The notes beneath the pieces were generated by a model. It was not told the DNA's origin and made no database searches. It worked only from the letters and a program-made list of their open reading frames with translations. From NCBI RefSeq assembly GCF_000365425.1, contig NZ_AQOV01000001.1, forward strand, positions 682,001-746,000: a DNA stretch of 64,000 nt. The letters run 5' to 3'. This DNA is from Methylomonas sp. MK1. Its GTDB lineage: Bacteria > Pseudomonadota > Gammaproteobacteria > Methylococcales > Methylomonadaceae. Made by a program: the position numbers and the translations under genes. This document shows positions 18,265 through 28,746 of the stretch, piece after piece. How positions within the stretch are numbered: the first letter of the stretch is position 1; each line of letters starts with the position of its first letter.

Positions 18265-19134
18265 TTAGTGTTGTTTATCTTCCAAAAAACGTTGCTGACT
18301 GGGCGTCGGTTGGCGTTTGATCTTCACCATATCGTCAGCGAATTCAAAGCTAGCCAAAGTATCAATGCTAACCAAAGCCTCCAACGCTTTACCCAACCGA
18401 TATTTGAAATCGCGCAGGGTTTTTGAGCCACTACCGCTCAGTCGGTGAATGGTGATAATTTTCATCGGGAACGGCGCGGCATGGGACGACAGGAAACCGT
18501 GTAACCATAAGGCCAAGGGTTGTTTGCGCAATTTCTGCCGCTGTTCGAATTCAATGTAGGTGTAGCCCTCCTCGAACAGGCGCAGCATGGATTCGGTTAA
18601 TTCCACCACGTAGCGCTGCGTCAGTTCGTCACGGTAATAGCGCAAAAAGCCTTTTTCACCGAAGGCATCCCGGCCGTGAAAGGTGATTTCGACAAAGGCG
18701 CCGCCCAAGCGCGCCATCGATTCTTTCAACCATTCATGTTGGCTTTTGCCGCTACCGCGACCCAATGCCGTCAACAGGGCATGGGCGCTGAAGGTCACGC
18801 TAAATCCCGGTAATTGTTGCCGGGACAAGTGCACGATCTGCATCCAGACATCAAGGTCCGATTGATTGAGTTGTATGCCGAGGTAACGAACCTCGATCCC
18901 ATCGACCGCAGCCAGCAAAGTGCGTTTTTTGTAGGCAATGCGCTCCTTGCCTTGGATGCCGGCGAACAATGCGCTCCGTAAGCAAGCATTGGGCGTACCG
19001 CGTATCGCCGACGGCCAATTGGGCAAAGACGTCAAGGGTTCGACGACCCGCAATTTGGCCTTTTTCCGCTCCGTCAGAGATTGAAAACGTTCGGTGAGAT
19101 TATCGAGCGAATGGTTGGTGGTATTTCTGTCCAT
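18265..19134 (-). CDS. trfA: TrfA-like plasmid replication initiator
   Basis: The 289-residue protein begins at the ATG preceded by GAGGTGG. A GTG nine bases upstream is the alternative. It has TrfA-like winged-helix features: LDVWMQIVHLSRQQLPGFSVTFSAHALLTALGRGSGKSQHEWLKESMARLGGAFVEI and later PLALWLHGFLSSHAAPFPMKIITIHRLSGSGSKTLRDFKYRLGKALEAL. TrfA binds iterons and opens the origin. The eight iterons just past the stop codon are its evident binding sites. The start of this gene abuts the stop of a small secreted-protein gene, forming a two-gene operon. Confidence 0.85.
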   Translation of the reverse strand: MDRNTTNHSLDNLTERFQSLTERKKAKLRVVEPLTSLPNWPSAIRGTPNACLRSALFAGIQGKERIAYKKRTLLAAVDGIEVRYLGIQLNQSDLDVWMQIVHLSRQQLPGFSVTFSAHALLTALGRGSGKSQHEWLKESMARLGGAFVEITFHGRDAFGEKGFLRYYRDELTQRYVVELTESMLRLFEEGYTYIEFEQRQKLRKQPLALWLHGFLSSHAAPFPMKIITIHRLSGSGSKTLRDFKYRLGKALEALVSIDTLASFEFADDMVKIKRQPTPSQQRFLEDKQH

Positions 19135-19144
19135 GACAGCCACC

Positions 19145-19615
19145 TCACTTCTTCAAGCTGCCTGGATGACAACCATGACTCATTACGTTGTGCGGAATTG
19201 GCATGGTTTTGACTAACGCCTGCTCCTCCGATGTCATATCGAGCTGATGATGGCAATATTTTCGCCAAGCACGTTCTATGACCAGTGTATCGTCATCCTG
19301 GCGATCGGGAATGTGCGACGCGCTGACATCGAGAACGCGATCCGATGAGTCGTCACTTGCCACGTAAACGCCAAGCGGCTGATCGACTTGCCTGACGACG
19401 TGTTCAATTGATGCAGACCGTAATACCGAACCGCCCAATCCACCTGTCTGCCAGGCATTATCCAGGCGCCAGGGTTGTTCGGGTTGAACCGGCACAATCG
19501 ATTCGATGACGGTCTCGCTCACGTGTTCGGCGGCATTGGGCCGATTCAGCGAATTACAGGCCGTGCCGCACACTGCGGACACAAGACAATGGATTGCGAG
19601 CGATTTGGATTTCAT
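19145..19615 (-). CDS. Unknown exported protein next to trfA
   Basis: The 156-residue protein has an N-terminal hydrophobic stretch ending in VCGTACNSLN, which could be a lipoprotein signal with a lipidated cysteine. The remainder is acidic and shows no family I recognise. It is upstream of trfA on the same strand, with only a few bases between them, and divergent from traI. It may be a plasmid lipoprotein. Entry exclusion is one possibility but nothing in the sequence proves it. Confidence 0.65.
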   Translation of the reverse strand: MKSKSLAIHCLVSAVCGTACNSLNRPNAAEHVSETVIESIVPVQPEQPWRLDNAWQTGGLGGSVLRSASIEHVVRQVDQPLGVYVASDDSSDRVLDVSASHIPDRQDDDTLVIERAWRKYCHHQLDMTSEEQALVKTMPIPHNVMSHGCHPGSLKK

Positions 19616-19746
19616 GAGAGCTCCAGGGGTAATTAAAGGGAGCTCGTTACACTAAACACTCTTTTGCGAAGCCTGCTTGCAGCTGACGTCGAATTCGTCG
19701 CCAGCTGCAAGCGACGATTGAGAAATTCCCGGCAAGATGCGGCGTT

Positions 19747-22149
19747 ATGGAAAATACGCCTTCGACGCTCATTACTCGCATCCGCCAACGTCTGTTTGGC
19801 GTCGAGTCCGCGCTTGTCGCTCCGGTTGCGACAACGATGGATGAAGACGTGCCGCGTTACCCACCGTTCATGAAGGGTCTGCCGGCTGCGCCTGTGGAAC
19901 GCATCCTGTCCGGTCAAACGGAATTGATTGCTGCTATCGAACAGGCGCTGGCCCTGCCGGATAGTCTTTATCAAACCATAGCTGCGCCGGTCATACGCCG
20001 CTATGCCGCCTTCAGCCACTTGTTGCCGGCTTCCGAATCGCATCATCATCGCGGCGCCGGAGGCTTGTTTCGGCACGGATTGGAAGTTGCCCATTGGGCC
20101 ACTTTGGCTTCTCAAGGCAGTTTGTTTGCCACATCAGCATCACCCAAGGAACGAAAAGCACAAGAATTACGCTGGCGTCTGGCGGTCTGTTTTGCCGGGC
20201 TATTGCATGACATCGGCAAACCGGTTGCCGATATCGCCGTGGTCGACACACAGGGGCAACATACCTGGAACCCTTGCGATGAAAACATCACCGACTGGGC
20301 TGTACGAAATGAGATCTCCCGATACTTTCTGCGCTGGCGGGACAACCGCCATAAACGCCATGAACAGTTTTCTGCCTTGGTGATCGAGCGCGTGCTGACT
20401 CGCGAAGCGCGCACATTCATTCTGGAGTCCGGCCCCGACATCATGCAGGCCATGCTGGAAACCATTAACGGTTTGGACCGCGGCTCCAAAGTTTACGCAC
20501 TGGTGATAACCGCCGACTGCAAAAGCGTGGAACGGGATCTGAAAGCGCACTACCAAAACATCGACTCGGCCTTGGGCATGCCTGTGGAAAAGTACCTGTT
20601 CGACGCCATGCGCCGATTGGTCAAGTCCGGACAATGGACCGTCAACGAAAAAGGCGCTCGGCTATGGCGTTTTGAGGATGGCCTGCATATTGTCTGGCGT
20701 GCCGGTGCGCAAGACATCGTCACATTGCTGGCCAAGGACAAAGTGCCCGGCATTCCGCGTGACGAAGATACCTTGGCGGACATTCTGATCGAACGCGGCT
20801 TGGCAATCCCTAAGTCCTGGCCGGATGGCCGGCAATACCGTTATTGGCAGATGCAGCCTGAAGGCTTGGAAAATACGCTGTATCTGTTGCGCCTGAAATC
20901 CGCGGAACTCATTTTCAGCGGCGAGCCGCCGCTCGTTGTTGTAGCGCGCGAAATCAACGAACCGGATGCGACCATCGTTAAAGCCGACCCCGATACGAAT
21001 CAGGCACGGCAAATCAGCAAACCGGCAAAAGCCAAGAATGTCGCGGCTCTGAAGCAATCCCAACGCACTGATAATCCGAAGCCAGTTGAGCCAAAAGAAC
21101 CCCAAATAGAACCTGCTCATGAAACCAGCGCTGAACTCGAGCTACCGATCCTCGAATCGGCGCCAGGCATTTTGAATTCCTTGCCATCAGATCCCGATCA
21201 AGGACTGTCGCAATCCAAATCAACCGATGACGCCTCTTCGTTGTGTCAGACAAAAAAACCGAAAAACAAAACGCCAGCCAAAACGCCCATCACAGAAAAA
21301 TCTGATTCAGCGACAAAACCCGATCTCGCCACGACGGATACGAAAAGCATTTCTAATCCGGTCGACAGCGCCAAGTGCTGGTTCGAAAACCACGGCGATG
21401 CCGGCCAATGGCTAATGGACATCGCCAGCATGCTCAATCAAGGCCAATGGCAATTAGGCAGCGATATTCTGGAAGTTCAGGACAAATACTTGCTGCCGTT
21501 TCCGGCGACGGCTGAAAAACTCGCCGTCGATCCGCCCCAGTTCATCAAAATCCTGGAGGACAATGGTTGGCTGGTGACCGACGTCCTGTCGCCGATGCGT
21601 AAGGTACAAACCATCCAATCGGTCCGCGGCATCCTGCTGGCATTGGAACCGAGTTTGGCGTTGAAGGCATTATTGAAATTCCAAGCCAAAGCCACGCTTA
21701 CAGCGTCATCTCCGCAATCTCCAAGTAGCAATACTGACAAGACCGGAGATCAACTTAAGGCTTCTCAGTCTCAAGACGCGACGCCTCTGGAGACTAAGCC
21801 TGTCCAGCCCAAATCAAAAGCGATCGGCAAGCAAAAATCAATCAGCAGCAAGGCGTCAGACAGTTCGGTCAATTCCGAACCTGATAAGGCAAGCGCTCCC
21901 CTAACAACCCCACCGGCAAAACCCGGAACAATCGACTTGCTGATAACACATGTGCGGCAACAAAACATTCCGCCCAATGAATCATCGCCAGACGGTCACT
22001 GGCACACAGTGTCCAATACCGCGCTGGAACAATTTTTAACGCAACATCCTACGATCAAGCGCACTCGCCTGATGCTCGATATCGCCAACCATCCGGATTG
22101 CCGCTCGGTCAGCGCCACGGAAGGCATCCAGGTTCGGTTACGCCCATGA
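19747..22149 (+). CDS. traI: MobH-family relaxase TraI
   Basis: The 800-residue protein has an N-terminal TraI_2 (MobH) domain containing HHHRGAGGLFRHGLEV (His99-101 and His110) and an HD-type LLHDIGKP (His154, Asp155). These metal-binding motifs define the MobH class. A lysine/proline-rich, low-complexity linker (about residues 420-560 and 640-720) separates it from a C-terminal winged-helix-like domain. It nicks oriT and leads the strand through the coupling protein. The gene overlaps traD by ATGA. Overall organisation traI-traD-DUF4400 equals that of SXT and IncC elements. Confidence 0.9.
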   Translation: MENTPSTLITRIRQRLFGVESALVAPVATTMDEDVPRYPPFMKGLPAAPVERILSGQTELIAAIEQALALPDSLYQTIAAPVIRRYAAFSHLLPASESHHHRGAGGLFRHGLEVAHWATLASQGSLFATSASPKERKAQELRWRLAVCFAGLLHDIGKPVADIAVVDTQGQHTWNPCDENITDWAVRNEISRYFLRWRDNRHKRHEQFSALVIERVLTREARTFILESGPDIMQAMLETINGLDRGSKVYALVITADCKSVERDLKAHYQNIDSALGMPVEKYLFDAMRRLVKSGQWTVNEKGARLWRFEDGLHIVWRAGAQDIVTLLAKDKVPGIPRDEDTLADILIERGLAIPKSWPDGRQYRYWQMQPEGLENTLYLLRLKSAELIFSGEPPLVVVAREINEPDATIVKADPDTNQARQISKPAKAKNVAALKQSQRTDNPKPVEPKEPQIEPAHETSAELELPILESAPGILNSLPSDPDQGLSQSKSTDDASSLCQTKKPKNKTPAKTPITEKSDSATKPDLATTDTKSISNPVDSAKCWFENHGDAGQWLMDIASMLNQGQWQLGSDILEVQDKYLLPFPATAEKLAVDPPQFIKILEDNGWLVTDVLSPMRKVQTIQSVRGILLALEPSLALKALLKFQAKATLTASSPQSPSSNTDKTGDQLKASQSQDATPLETKPVQPKSKAIGKQKSISSKASDSSVNSEPDKASAPLTTPPAKPGTIDLLITHVRQQNIPPNESSPDGHWHTVSNTALEQFLTQHPTIKRTRLMLDIANHPDCRSVSATEGIQVRLRP

Positions 22150-23990
22150 AATCCGATTACGACTACCAGTTTCCCTGGCGGCCGATCTTCGAGGTGTATG
22201 CCATCTCGGGTTGGTTGGGCGGTGCCGGATTGGCATATTGGACCAATCGCTGGTCGGGCTTGCCGCGCGAACCCTTCGATTGGCTGATGACGGCGTGTGG
22301 AGTGATGGCGTGTTGGCGGCTGTCGCCGGCGTTGAGTCTCTGGTACCGCAAACACCGATTGCGGCAGTTTCGGTTCCAATATCTGGATGCCGAAAAGCTG
22401 GTAGCGATGGTGAAACATCATCCCGAGGCCTTGTGGTTCGGCTGGGGATTCGATTGGGTGCAAAAGCATGCGCAATTGGCCTATGAGATTTTGAAACGCG
22501 ATGTCTCGACGCTGATTCCCAGCGATCATCAACGTATGGGTTCGGCCTGGATTCATGGACTGGAAGTCTCCGAAGGCGACATTCGCCAACCCTTGCAACA
22601 TACCGCCGGCCATACATTACTGGTCGGTACCACTGGCGCCGGCAAAACCCGCGCCTTCGACGTGTTGGTGACACAAGCTGTATTGCGCGGCGAAGCGGTG
22701 ATCATCATCGATCCCAAAGGCGACAAGGATTTGATGGCCTGCGCCAAACGGGCTTGCGCCTTGGCCAAGCGCCCGGATCGCTTCGTGTATTTCCACCCGG
22801 CGTTTCCGGAAGACAGCGTGCGCCTTGATCCCTTGCACAATTTCAACCGGCCTTCGGAAATCGCCAGCCGCATCAGCGCCATTTCGCCTAGCGAAAGCAG
22901 TAACGACCCGTTCAAAGCCTTTGGCCAAAAATCGCTGGATAACGTGATTCAAGGCTTGATGGTGATCGAAGAACGGCCAACCTTGGTCAAGCTGCGTCGT
23001 TATTTGGAAGGCGGTCCTTCGACATTGGTGATTCAGGCCCTGGAACGCTATTTCGACAATAACCTGGGCCATTGGCGCCAAGAGGCGCGGCCTTACCTGA
23101 AGAACGCCAAGGACATCGATTCCAAAGCCGTGGGTCTGGTGCGGTTTTACAGAGAAGTCGTGCAGTACCAATTGCCCAATTTGGATTTGGAAGGCCTGTT
23201 GTCCTTGTTCGAACATGACCGGGCACATTTCAGCAAGATGGTCGCCTCCTTGATTCCGATCATGAACATGCTGACCTCCGGTTCCTTGGGGCCTCTGCTA
23301 TCGCCCAATCCGCATGACGTGGATGATTTGCGTCCCATTACCAATACCGGCCACATCATTGAAAAAGCCCAGGTCGCTTACATTGGCTTGGACTCGTTAT
23401 CGGATGGCATGGTGGGCAGCGCCATTGGTTCGATTCTGTTGGCCGATTTGGCCGCCGTTGCCGGTGATCGTTACAACTACGGCGTCTCGGATAGACCGGT
23501 GAATGTGTTTGTCGATGAAGCGGCTGAAGTCATTAACGACCCCTTCATTCAAGTGTTGAACAAAGGCCGTGGCGCCAAGATTCGACTGTTCATCGCCACC
23601 CAGACCTTTGCCGACTTTGCCGCCCGCACCGGTTCTCAGGACAAAGCCCGGCAAGTGCTGGGCAACGTCAACAACCTGATCGCGCTCAGGATCATGGACA
23701 GCGAGACTCAGCAGTACATCACCGACAATCTGCCCAAAACCCGCTTGAAATACATCATGCGCACCCAAGGCGTGGCCACCAGCGCAACCAATCCCACGGT
23801 GTTTTCCGGCAATGTCGGTGAGCGCCTGATGGAAGAAGAAGGTGACTTGTTTGCGCCGCAGTTACTCGGACAATTGCCTGACTTGCATTACATCGCCAAG
23901 TTATCCGGCGGCCGCATTGTCAAAGGCCGCTTGCCGATACTGCGGTCGGAACTGAATCGACAACGGGATCACCAAGGTGCCAGCTCATGA
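22146..23990 (+). CDS. traD: Type IV coupling protein TraD
   Basis: The 614-residue protein starts in the ATGA overlap with traI. Two N-terminal membrane spans (about residues 20-70) precede a VirD4/TraG-type ATPase with Walker A GTTGAGKTRAFD, Walker B VNVFVDEAAEV and the downstream LFIATQTFADF segment. It docks the relaxosome on the secretion channel and powers DNA export. It overlaps the next gene by four bases, so traI-traD-DUF4400 is one operon. Confidence 0.92.
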   Translation: MKSDYDYQFPWRPIFEVYAISGWLGGAGLAYWTNRWSGLPREPFDWLMTACGVMACWRLSPALSLWYRKHRLRQFRFQYLDAEKLVAMVKHHPEALWFGWGFDWVQKHAQLAYEILKRDVSTLIPSDHQRMGSAWIHGLEVSEGDIRQPLQHTAGHTLLVGTTGAGKTRAFDVLVTQAVLRGEAVIIIDPKGDKDLMACAKRACALAKRPDRFVYFHPAFPEDSVRLDPLHNFNRPSEIASRISAISPSESSNDPFKAFGQKSLDNVIQGLMVIEERPTLVKLRRYLEGGPSTLVIQALERYFDNNLGHWRQEARPYLKNAKDIDSKAVGLVRFYREVVQYQLPNLDLEGLLSLFEHDRAHFSKMVASLIPIMNMLTSGSLGPLLSPNPHDVDDLRPITNTGHIIEKAQVAYIGLDSLSDGMVGSAIGSILLADLAAVAGDRYNYGVSDRPVNVFVDEAAEVINDPFIQVLNKGRGAKIRLFIATQTFADFAARTGSQDKARQVLGNVNNLIALRIMDSETQQYITDNLPKTRLKYIMRTQGVATSATNPTVFSGNVGERLMEEEGDLFAPQLLGQLPDLHYIAKLSGGRIVKGRLPILRSELNRQRDHQGASS

Positions 23991-24619
23991 CCCGCAATCT
24001 GTTGTTCAGCCTGATGCTTTGGCTACTGGAAGTGATCCTGGTGGCCAGTTTCGTTTCCGACCGCTGGACGCGTGAACTGCAACGGGCCGAAGACCGGATG
24101 ATGATCGCCTATTTTGGCGCCGATAAAGAATCACAGATCAGTAAAACCGCGCAACGCTGGTTTGATCGCTTATTCGTTACCACCGGCATCCGAGAAAGCG
24201 TGTTCCGCTACTTCATCCCGACCGAGCGCGAACGGCAGATGTCCAAAGGTTTCGAGGATGTGGGCCGTAACGATTTGTTTCCCTTCATCGAAAGCCGGCT
24301 CAACGTGCTGTGGGACACGATCTTTCAAATGATCAAGCGCCTGACCACGGCGTGTATTTGGTTACCGTACCTGGCGGCCGCCTTGCTGCCGTTTGTCGTC
24401 GACGGACTGGTGCGGCGCAAGATCAGCCAGACCAATTTCGATTACCCCAGTCCCATGGCGCATCGCTACAGCCTCTATCTGATCCTGGGAGCGCTGTATC
24501 TGTTGCTGGTCAGTTTGACCTTGCCGTTTCCGATTCCGCCACGCGCCGTCCCGGTGGTTTTTTTTGTTGTCGCTTACGCCATCAATGTGTTGCTAGCCAA
24601 TACACAAAAACGGATTTAA
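23987..24619 (+). CDS. DUF4400 / TIGR03747-type integrating conjugative element membrane protein
   Basis: The 210-residue protein has spans near residues 3-22, 118-140 and 160-205. The central FIPTERERQMSKGFEDVGRNDLFPFIESRLNVLWDTIFQMIKRL and the terminal LVRRKISQTNFDYPSPMAHRYSLYL are features of the DUF4400 membrane protein that follows traD in SXT/R391, IncC and related elements. The role in transfer is not known. It is translationally coupled to traD, and the module ends here because an IS5-family insertion begins 124 bp later. Confidence 0.8.
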   Translation: MTRNLLFSLMLWLLEVILVASFVSDRWTRELQRAEDRMMIAYFGADKESQISKTAQRWFDRLFVTTGIRESVFRYFIPTERERQMSKGFEDVGRNDLFPFIESRLNVLWDTIFQMIKRLTTACIWLPYLAAALLPFVVDGLVRRKISQTNFDYPSPMAHRYSLYLILGALYLLLVSLTLPFPIPPRAVPVVFFVVAYAINVLLANTQKRI

Positions 24620-24743
24620 GGACAAAGCATCTGCCGGTCTGAGTAGGATATTTCGCGATATTGGGCGCGTATTTTTAGAAAGATTATTCTCGCTTTTGCA
24701 ATTCGAACAGATAAATCTAACAATGCGCTCATCTTTCTCTTAA

Positions 24744-25939
24744 GGAACCTCTGAAAAACTGCCATTTTGAGCGGCAGTAATTTCCAAGATTGGTCAAAGA
24801 TTTCAATAATCGACCGTTTTTTCATCAAACGAGCCGGTTTTTCTCGAAAACAAGCCCATTTCCAAGCCTATTTTCAAATTCCAGGCGCAATGAGGCATCG
24901 ACGCTCATACGCATCACCGCGCAGCACATTGGCAATCGCGGTTAAAAAGGTTAATCGGGCGGCGTTTTTGGCTATACCACGATAGCGATTCTTGGCGTAA
25001 CCAAAGCGGATCTTAATGTCTCGAAACACGTGTTCGACCTTGGCGCGGCGGCTTGCCAACTCTCTGGCTGCCGCCCGCAGTAACTGAGCCTCTTCGCTGT
25101 CGTCTTTCGTTAGCTTAGTCAGTTTGCCAGGGCGCATCGCAATCACGCAGATCGGTGGATTTTCGGTGGGCATCTCGGGGCGCTTGTCCAAGCCTTGATA
25201 ACCGGCGTCACCGTGCACGAATTGCTCTTCGCCGTGCAGCAAGGCAGCCGCTTCGGCTACGTCGCTTACGTTCCCTGCGGTGACTTTGAGCGTATGCACC
25301 AAGCCGGTTTCGCTATCGACGCCGATGTGAAATTTGCTGCCGAAAAACCATTGATTACCCTTTTTGCTGGAATGCATTTCGGGGTCACGTGACTGGCTTG
25401 TGTTTTTGGTCGAGGTCGGCGCGGCAATCAGGCTGGCGTCGACGATGGTGCCGGCTCTTGAAAACAGCCCGCGTTCACTCAGCGTTTGGTTGATGGCTTG
25501 GAAGATTTGCTCGGTCAAGCCGTGCTGTTCCAGCAAATGCCGAAATTGCAAAATCGTGCTCTCATCGGGCACGGCTTCCAGGCGAATCCCACAAAAACGT
25601 CGCAGGGACTCAATCTCGTACAGCGCGTCTTCCATGCCAGGATCGGAGTAGTTGTAGACAATCTGCGCTACGTGAACATGAAGCATGGCATTCAAGGCAA
25701 ACGGCTTGCGGCCATACCCTTTACCGGATGCGTAATGCGGTTCAATCACCGCTCCCATGACTGACCACGGCAACAGCTCTTCGAGTTGGTTCAGAAACTT
25801 TTCCCGCCGTGTGAGTTTACCTTTGTTGGCGTATTCGACATCCGCAAAACTAAGTTGTTGATACTGTTCCATGCGCGTTATCTCGAAATCAGGGCTGTTG
25901 CTGAATTATATCGCTCGCCGGTAATTAATCAGAGGTTCC
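24744..25939. mobile_element. IS5-family insertion sequence, apparently complete
   Basis: The 1196-bp element has terminal inverted repeats starting GGAACCTCTGA and is flanked by TTAA on both sides (24740-24743 and 25940-25943), the 4-bp YTAR-type target duplication typical of IS5. It carries one full-length transposase gene. It marks the boundary between the transfer module and the monooxygenase-related block. Degraded relatives lie at 55.7-57.9 kb and 61.1 kb. Confidence 0.9.
24874..25872 (-). CDS. IS5-family transposase
   Basis: The 332-residue DDE transposase has an N-terminal IS5 domain (MEQYQQLSFADVEYANKGKLTRREKF and PFALNAMLHVHVAQIVYNYSDPGMEDALYEI). The catalytic core has GTIVDASLIAAPTSTKN (first Asp), VHGDAGYQG (second Asp) and the YREK-like region RAKVEHVFRDIKIRFGYAKNRYRG (Glu). 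The frame is uninterrupted and lies within matching terminal repeats, so the element may still be active. Confidence 0.95.
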   Translation of the reverse strand: MEQYQQLSFADVEYANKGKLTRREKFLNQLEELLPWSVMGAVIEPHYASGKGYGRKPFALNAMLHVHVAQIVYNYSDPGMEDALYEIESLRRFCGIRLEAVPDESTILQFRHLLEQHGLTEQIFQAINQTLSERGLFSRAGTIVDASLIAAPTSTKNTSQSRDPEMHSSKKGNQWFFGSKFHIGVDSETGLVHTLKVTAGNVSDVAEAAALLHGEEQFVHGDAGYQGLDKRPEMPTENPPICVIAMRPGKLTKLTKDDSEEAQLLRAAARELASRRAKVEHVFRDIKIRFGYAKNRYRGIAKNAARLTFLTAIANVLRGDAYERRCLIAPGI

Positions 25940-25954
25940 TTAACCTTTAAAGGC

Positions 25955-26557
25955 TTAGATTTTAGATTCGGCGTGAGTTCTTCTGACTAATTTACCTATT
26001 GTGCGTTTGAAGCGCGCATTGGTTAAATATACTAAATAAAGAATAGTCAAGAACGCGACTATGTATATACCGATTTTACTTTTGCTGGCTGGTTGCCCTA
26101 CCCCTGCCTTAAAGTTCATGTGCGCATCCAGTCTATCGCCGTTATCTTGCAGCAAGGTAATATGAATCAGATATTTGCCTTGTTCAGCTACTCCATCCGG
26201 CATATTTAATACCACGGTTCCGGACTTGTGTTTCTCGGCTTCCGAAAAGAAAACCCGTTTTCCTTCAGGCTCCTTGGTGACTTCAAATTCGATCGCCATG
26301 TTGCGGTAACGCTGATCTTGGTAGTCGAATACCAACTGCGTCAGCGTGTTGATATCGGGAAGGCTGCCGCAAAAATCTTTAGCCGGATAAGCTTTCGGTT
26401 GATAAGCCGTGTAATGCAGCCAATGATCTTTTTCCAGTTCGAACTTGCATTGGTCGGTATCTGTGCCGGCCGCACCGCCGTGCGCCCAAAGAATGGTTGA
26501 AAAAATCATCCCCAGAAATCCAAGGAAACTCTTTCTGAATATTTGTGTGGTTTTCAT
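25955..26557 (-). CDS. Secreted membrane-anchored protein, candidate N-terminal His (His-brace) copper protein, paralogue 1
   Basis: The 200-residue protein has a signal peptide predicted to cleave at ILWA-HGG, leaving histidine as residue 1 (His26 of the precursor), as in PmoB, CopC and LPMO-type copper sites. Residues shared with the paralogue at 33623-34228 include Cys37, His48 in HYTAY, Cys63, FDYxxxRxRN, FEVTKEPEG, His132 and His146 (DAH). A single C-terminal span (about 162-178) should anchor it facing the periplasm. It follows ftsH on the same strand after 187 bp. Copper binding is inferred. The family has no function known to me. Confidence 0.75.
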   Translation of the reverse strand: MKTTQIFRKSFLGFLGMIFSTILWAHGGAAGTDTDQCKFELEKDHWLHYTAYQPKAYPAKDFCGSLPDINTLTQLVFDYQDQRYRNMAIEFEVTKEPEGKRVFFSEAEKHKSGTVVLNMPDGVAEQGKYLIHITLLQDNGDRLDAHMNFKAGVGQPASKSKIGIYIVAFLTILYLVYLTNARFKRTIGKLVRRTHAESKI

Positions 26558-26743
26558 AGACCTTCTCCTAAACGTTAGTTACTGCTATTAATCGAGCCGA
26601 ATCACTCAAGCCCAATATGGAATAATCAAAAGTAAAAAATAAACCAATGTAAATTTTCATCAATATAAAAAAAGCCATGTACATATAGATAATGAAATTT
26701 ATAAAAATTGGTTTTACCAAAAATTATCTAATTAAAATTAGAC

Positions 26744-28648
26744 TCAAGATAATGCAAATATATTTTGAGCTAATTGGTCGTTTTCAACTTCTTCTGAATT
26801 CTGATTTGTTTTTATGTCATCAATGCTCGATTCATGAATTTCAAATATAGGCGGCGCAATAATTTTTCCTTGCATCAATTCATCAATTTGAAATTTGTCG
26901 ATGGTTTCCCAATCCAGAAGCGTATACGCCATGTTGTGCAGGATCTCGATATGCGCTTTGAGAATGGTTTCGGCGCGTTGGTAGTTGCTGTCCACCATAT
27001 GCCGGATTTCTTCGTCGATGATCTGTGCCATTTGTTCCGACATCGGCTTGGCTTGTGCCCCCATGTAACCGCCTTCGCTATCGCCATAGTCCATAGGCCC
27101 TAGCCGCTCCGACAAACCCCATTTGGTGACCATATTCCGGGCCAGTTGCGTGGCTCTTTGGATGTCGTTGGAGGCGCCGGTGGTCACTTTGTTTTTACCG
27201 TAGATTAAGGCTTCCGCGACCCGGCCGCCGAACAGACTGGATATCTGGCTTTCCAGCTTGTCTTTCGAGGCGCTGTACTGATCGCGCTCGGGCAGGAACA
27301 TGGTGATGCCCAAGGCGCCGCCGCGCGGCATGATGCTGACTTTGTAGACTGGATCATGCTCGGGAACGATGCGGCCGACGATGGCGTGGCCGGCTTCGTG
27401 ATAGGCGGTCATCAACAACTCTTCGCGGCCCATCACCATGGTGCGCTTTTCCGCACCCATGATCATCTTATCGCGAGCTTTGTCCAGGTCATTCATGGTC
27501 ACCACCCGCTGGTTGTGGCGAGCGGCGAACAGCGCGCCTTCGTTGATCAGGTTGGCCAGCTCGGCGCCGGAAAAACCGGGGGTGCCGCGGGCCAGGTCGT
27601 TGATGTTGACGTCGTCGGCCAGGGGAACCTTGTCAGCATGAACCTTGAGGATTTGCTCGCGGCCTTTGATGTCCGGCAAGCCGACCTGAACCTGGCGATC
27701 GAAACGACCCGGTCTGAGCAGGGCTTTATCCAGGACATCGGCGCGGTTAGTGGCGGCGATGACGATAATGCCCTCGTTGCCGCTGAAACCGTCCATTTCC
27801 ACCAGTAACTGGTTCAAGGTCTGCTCGCGCTCGTCGTTGCCGCCGCCCATGCCAGCGCCGCCGCGCTGCCTGCCCACCGCATCGATTTCGTCGATGAAGA
27901 TGATGCAGGGCGCGCGTTTCTTGGCCTGCTCAAACATGTCCCGCACCCTGGAGGCGCCGACGCCGACGAACATTTCCACGAAATCGGAACCCGAGATCGA
28001 GAAGAATGGTACTTCGGCTTCGCCGGCAATAGCGCGCGCCAGCAGGGTTTTGCCGGTACCCGGTGGGCCGACCATCAGCACGCCGCGCGGAATCTTCCCC
28101 CCAAGTGCTTCGTATTTGCCGGGATCTTTCAAAAAATCCACCATTTCCACCACGTCTTCCTTGGCTTCCTCGACGCCGGCCACATCCTTGAAACGGACTT
28201 TCACCTGATCTTCCGCCATCAGTTTTGCGCGGCTTTTACCGAAACTGTTGGCGCCGCCACTCGCACCCATTTGCTGTTTGCGCATGAAGTAAATCAATAC
28301 CGCGATAAACAGCAGAGTCGGCGCCCAGGAGATTAAGATAGTCATGAAGGTGGACTGCACGGGCGGTTTTTCGACCTTGATTTTGACGCCATATTCCAGT
28401 AATTCGTCGATCATCCGCGAATCGTTGGGGTTATAGGTGGCAAACCGGGTGCCGTTCTGGCGGTGGCCATCGACATAGTTGCCGTTGATGGTCACTTCCG
28501 TGACGGCTTTTCCTCGCACATCCTCTATAAAATCCGAATAGGAGATGTCGTAATGCGGATCGTAATTCGGCAGACTGCGGCTGAAAATCGCATAAACAAC
28601 CAGACCGATGGCGGTAATGATCGTCAGAAAAATTAAAAGTTTTTTCAT
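26744..28648 (-). CDS. ftsH: Membrane ATP-dependent zinc protease FtsH (accessory copy likely)
   Basis: The 634-residue protein starts [15 protein letters not shown] after a GGAG ribosome site; the longest frame adds 15 unlikely residues. It has two N-terminal spans around a periplasmic loop and an AAA module with Walker A GPPGTGKT, Walker [12 protein letters not shown] and the SRH segment [20 protein letters not shown]. The zinc motif is HEAGH. It degrades membrane proteins and regulators such as sigma-32. It is third in sigma-hflK-hflC-ftsH. In most gammaproteobacteria the main ftsH is beside rlmE/folP, so this is probably a second copy. Confidence 0.93.
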   Translation of the reverse strand: MKKLLIFLTIITAIGLVVYAIFSRSLPNYDPHYDISYSDFIEDVRGKAVTEVTINGNYVDGHRQNGTRFATYNPNDSRMIDELLEYGVKIKVEKPPVQSTFMTILISWAPTLLFIAVLIYFMRKQQMGASGGANSFGKSRAKLMAEDQVKVRFKDVAGVEEAKEDVVEMVDFLKDPGKYEALGGKIPRGVLMVGPPGTGKTLLARAIAGEAEVPFFSISGSDFVEMFVGVGASRVRDMFEQAKKRAPCIIFIDEIDAVGRQRGGAGMGGGNDEREQTLNQLLVEMDGFSGNEGIIVIAATNRADVLDKALLRPGRFDRQVQVGLPDIKGREQILKVHADKVPLADDVNINDLARGTPGFSGAELANLINEGALFAARHNQRVVTMNDLDKARDKMIMGAEKRTMVMGREELLMTAYHEAGHAIVGRIVPEHDPVYKVSIMPRGGALGITMFLPERDQYSASKDKLESQISSLFGGRVAEALIYGKNKVTTGASNDIQRATQLARNMVTKWGLSERLGPMDYGDSEGGYMGAQAKPMSEQMAQIIDEEIRHMVDSNYQRAETILKAHIEILHNMAYTLLDWETIDKFQIDELMQGKIIAPPIFEIHESSIDDIKTNQNSEEVENDQLAQNIFALS

Positions 28649-28746
28649 GGAAATGCTCCGCATCAGGTTCAGTGTCCAGGGTTCAACGTTCAAAAAAATT
28701 GGGTCAACAATGTGGATGTTTTGAGTCTTGTACCTTGTGTACGGAC

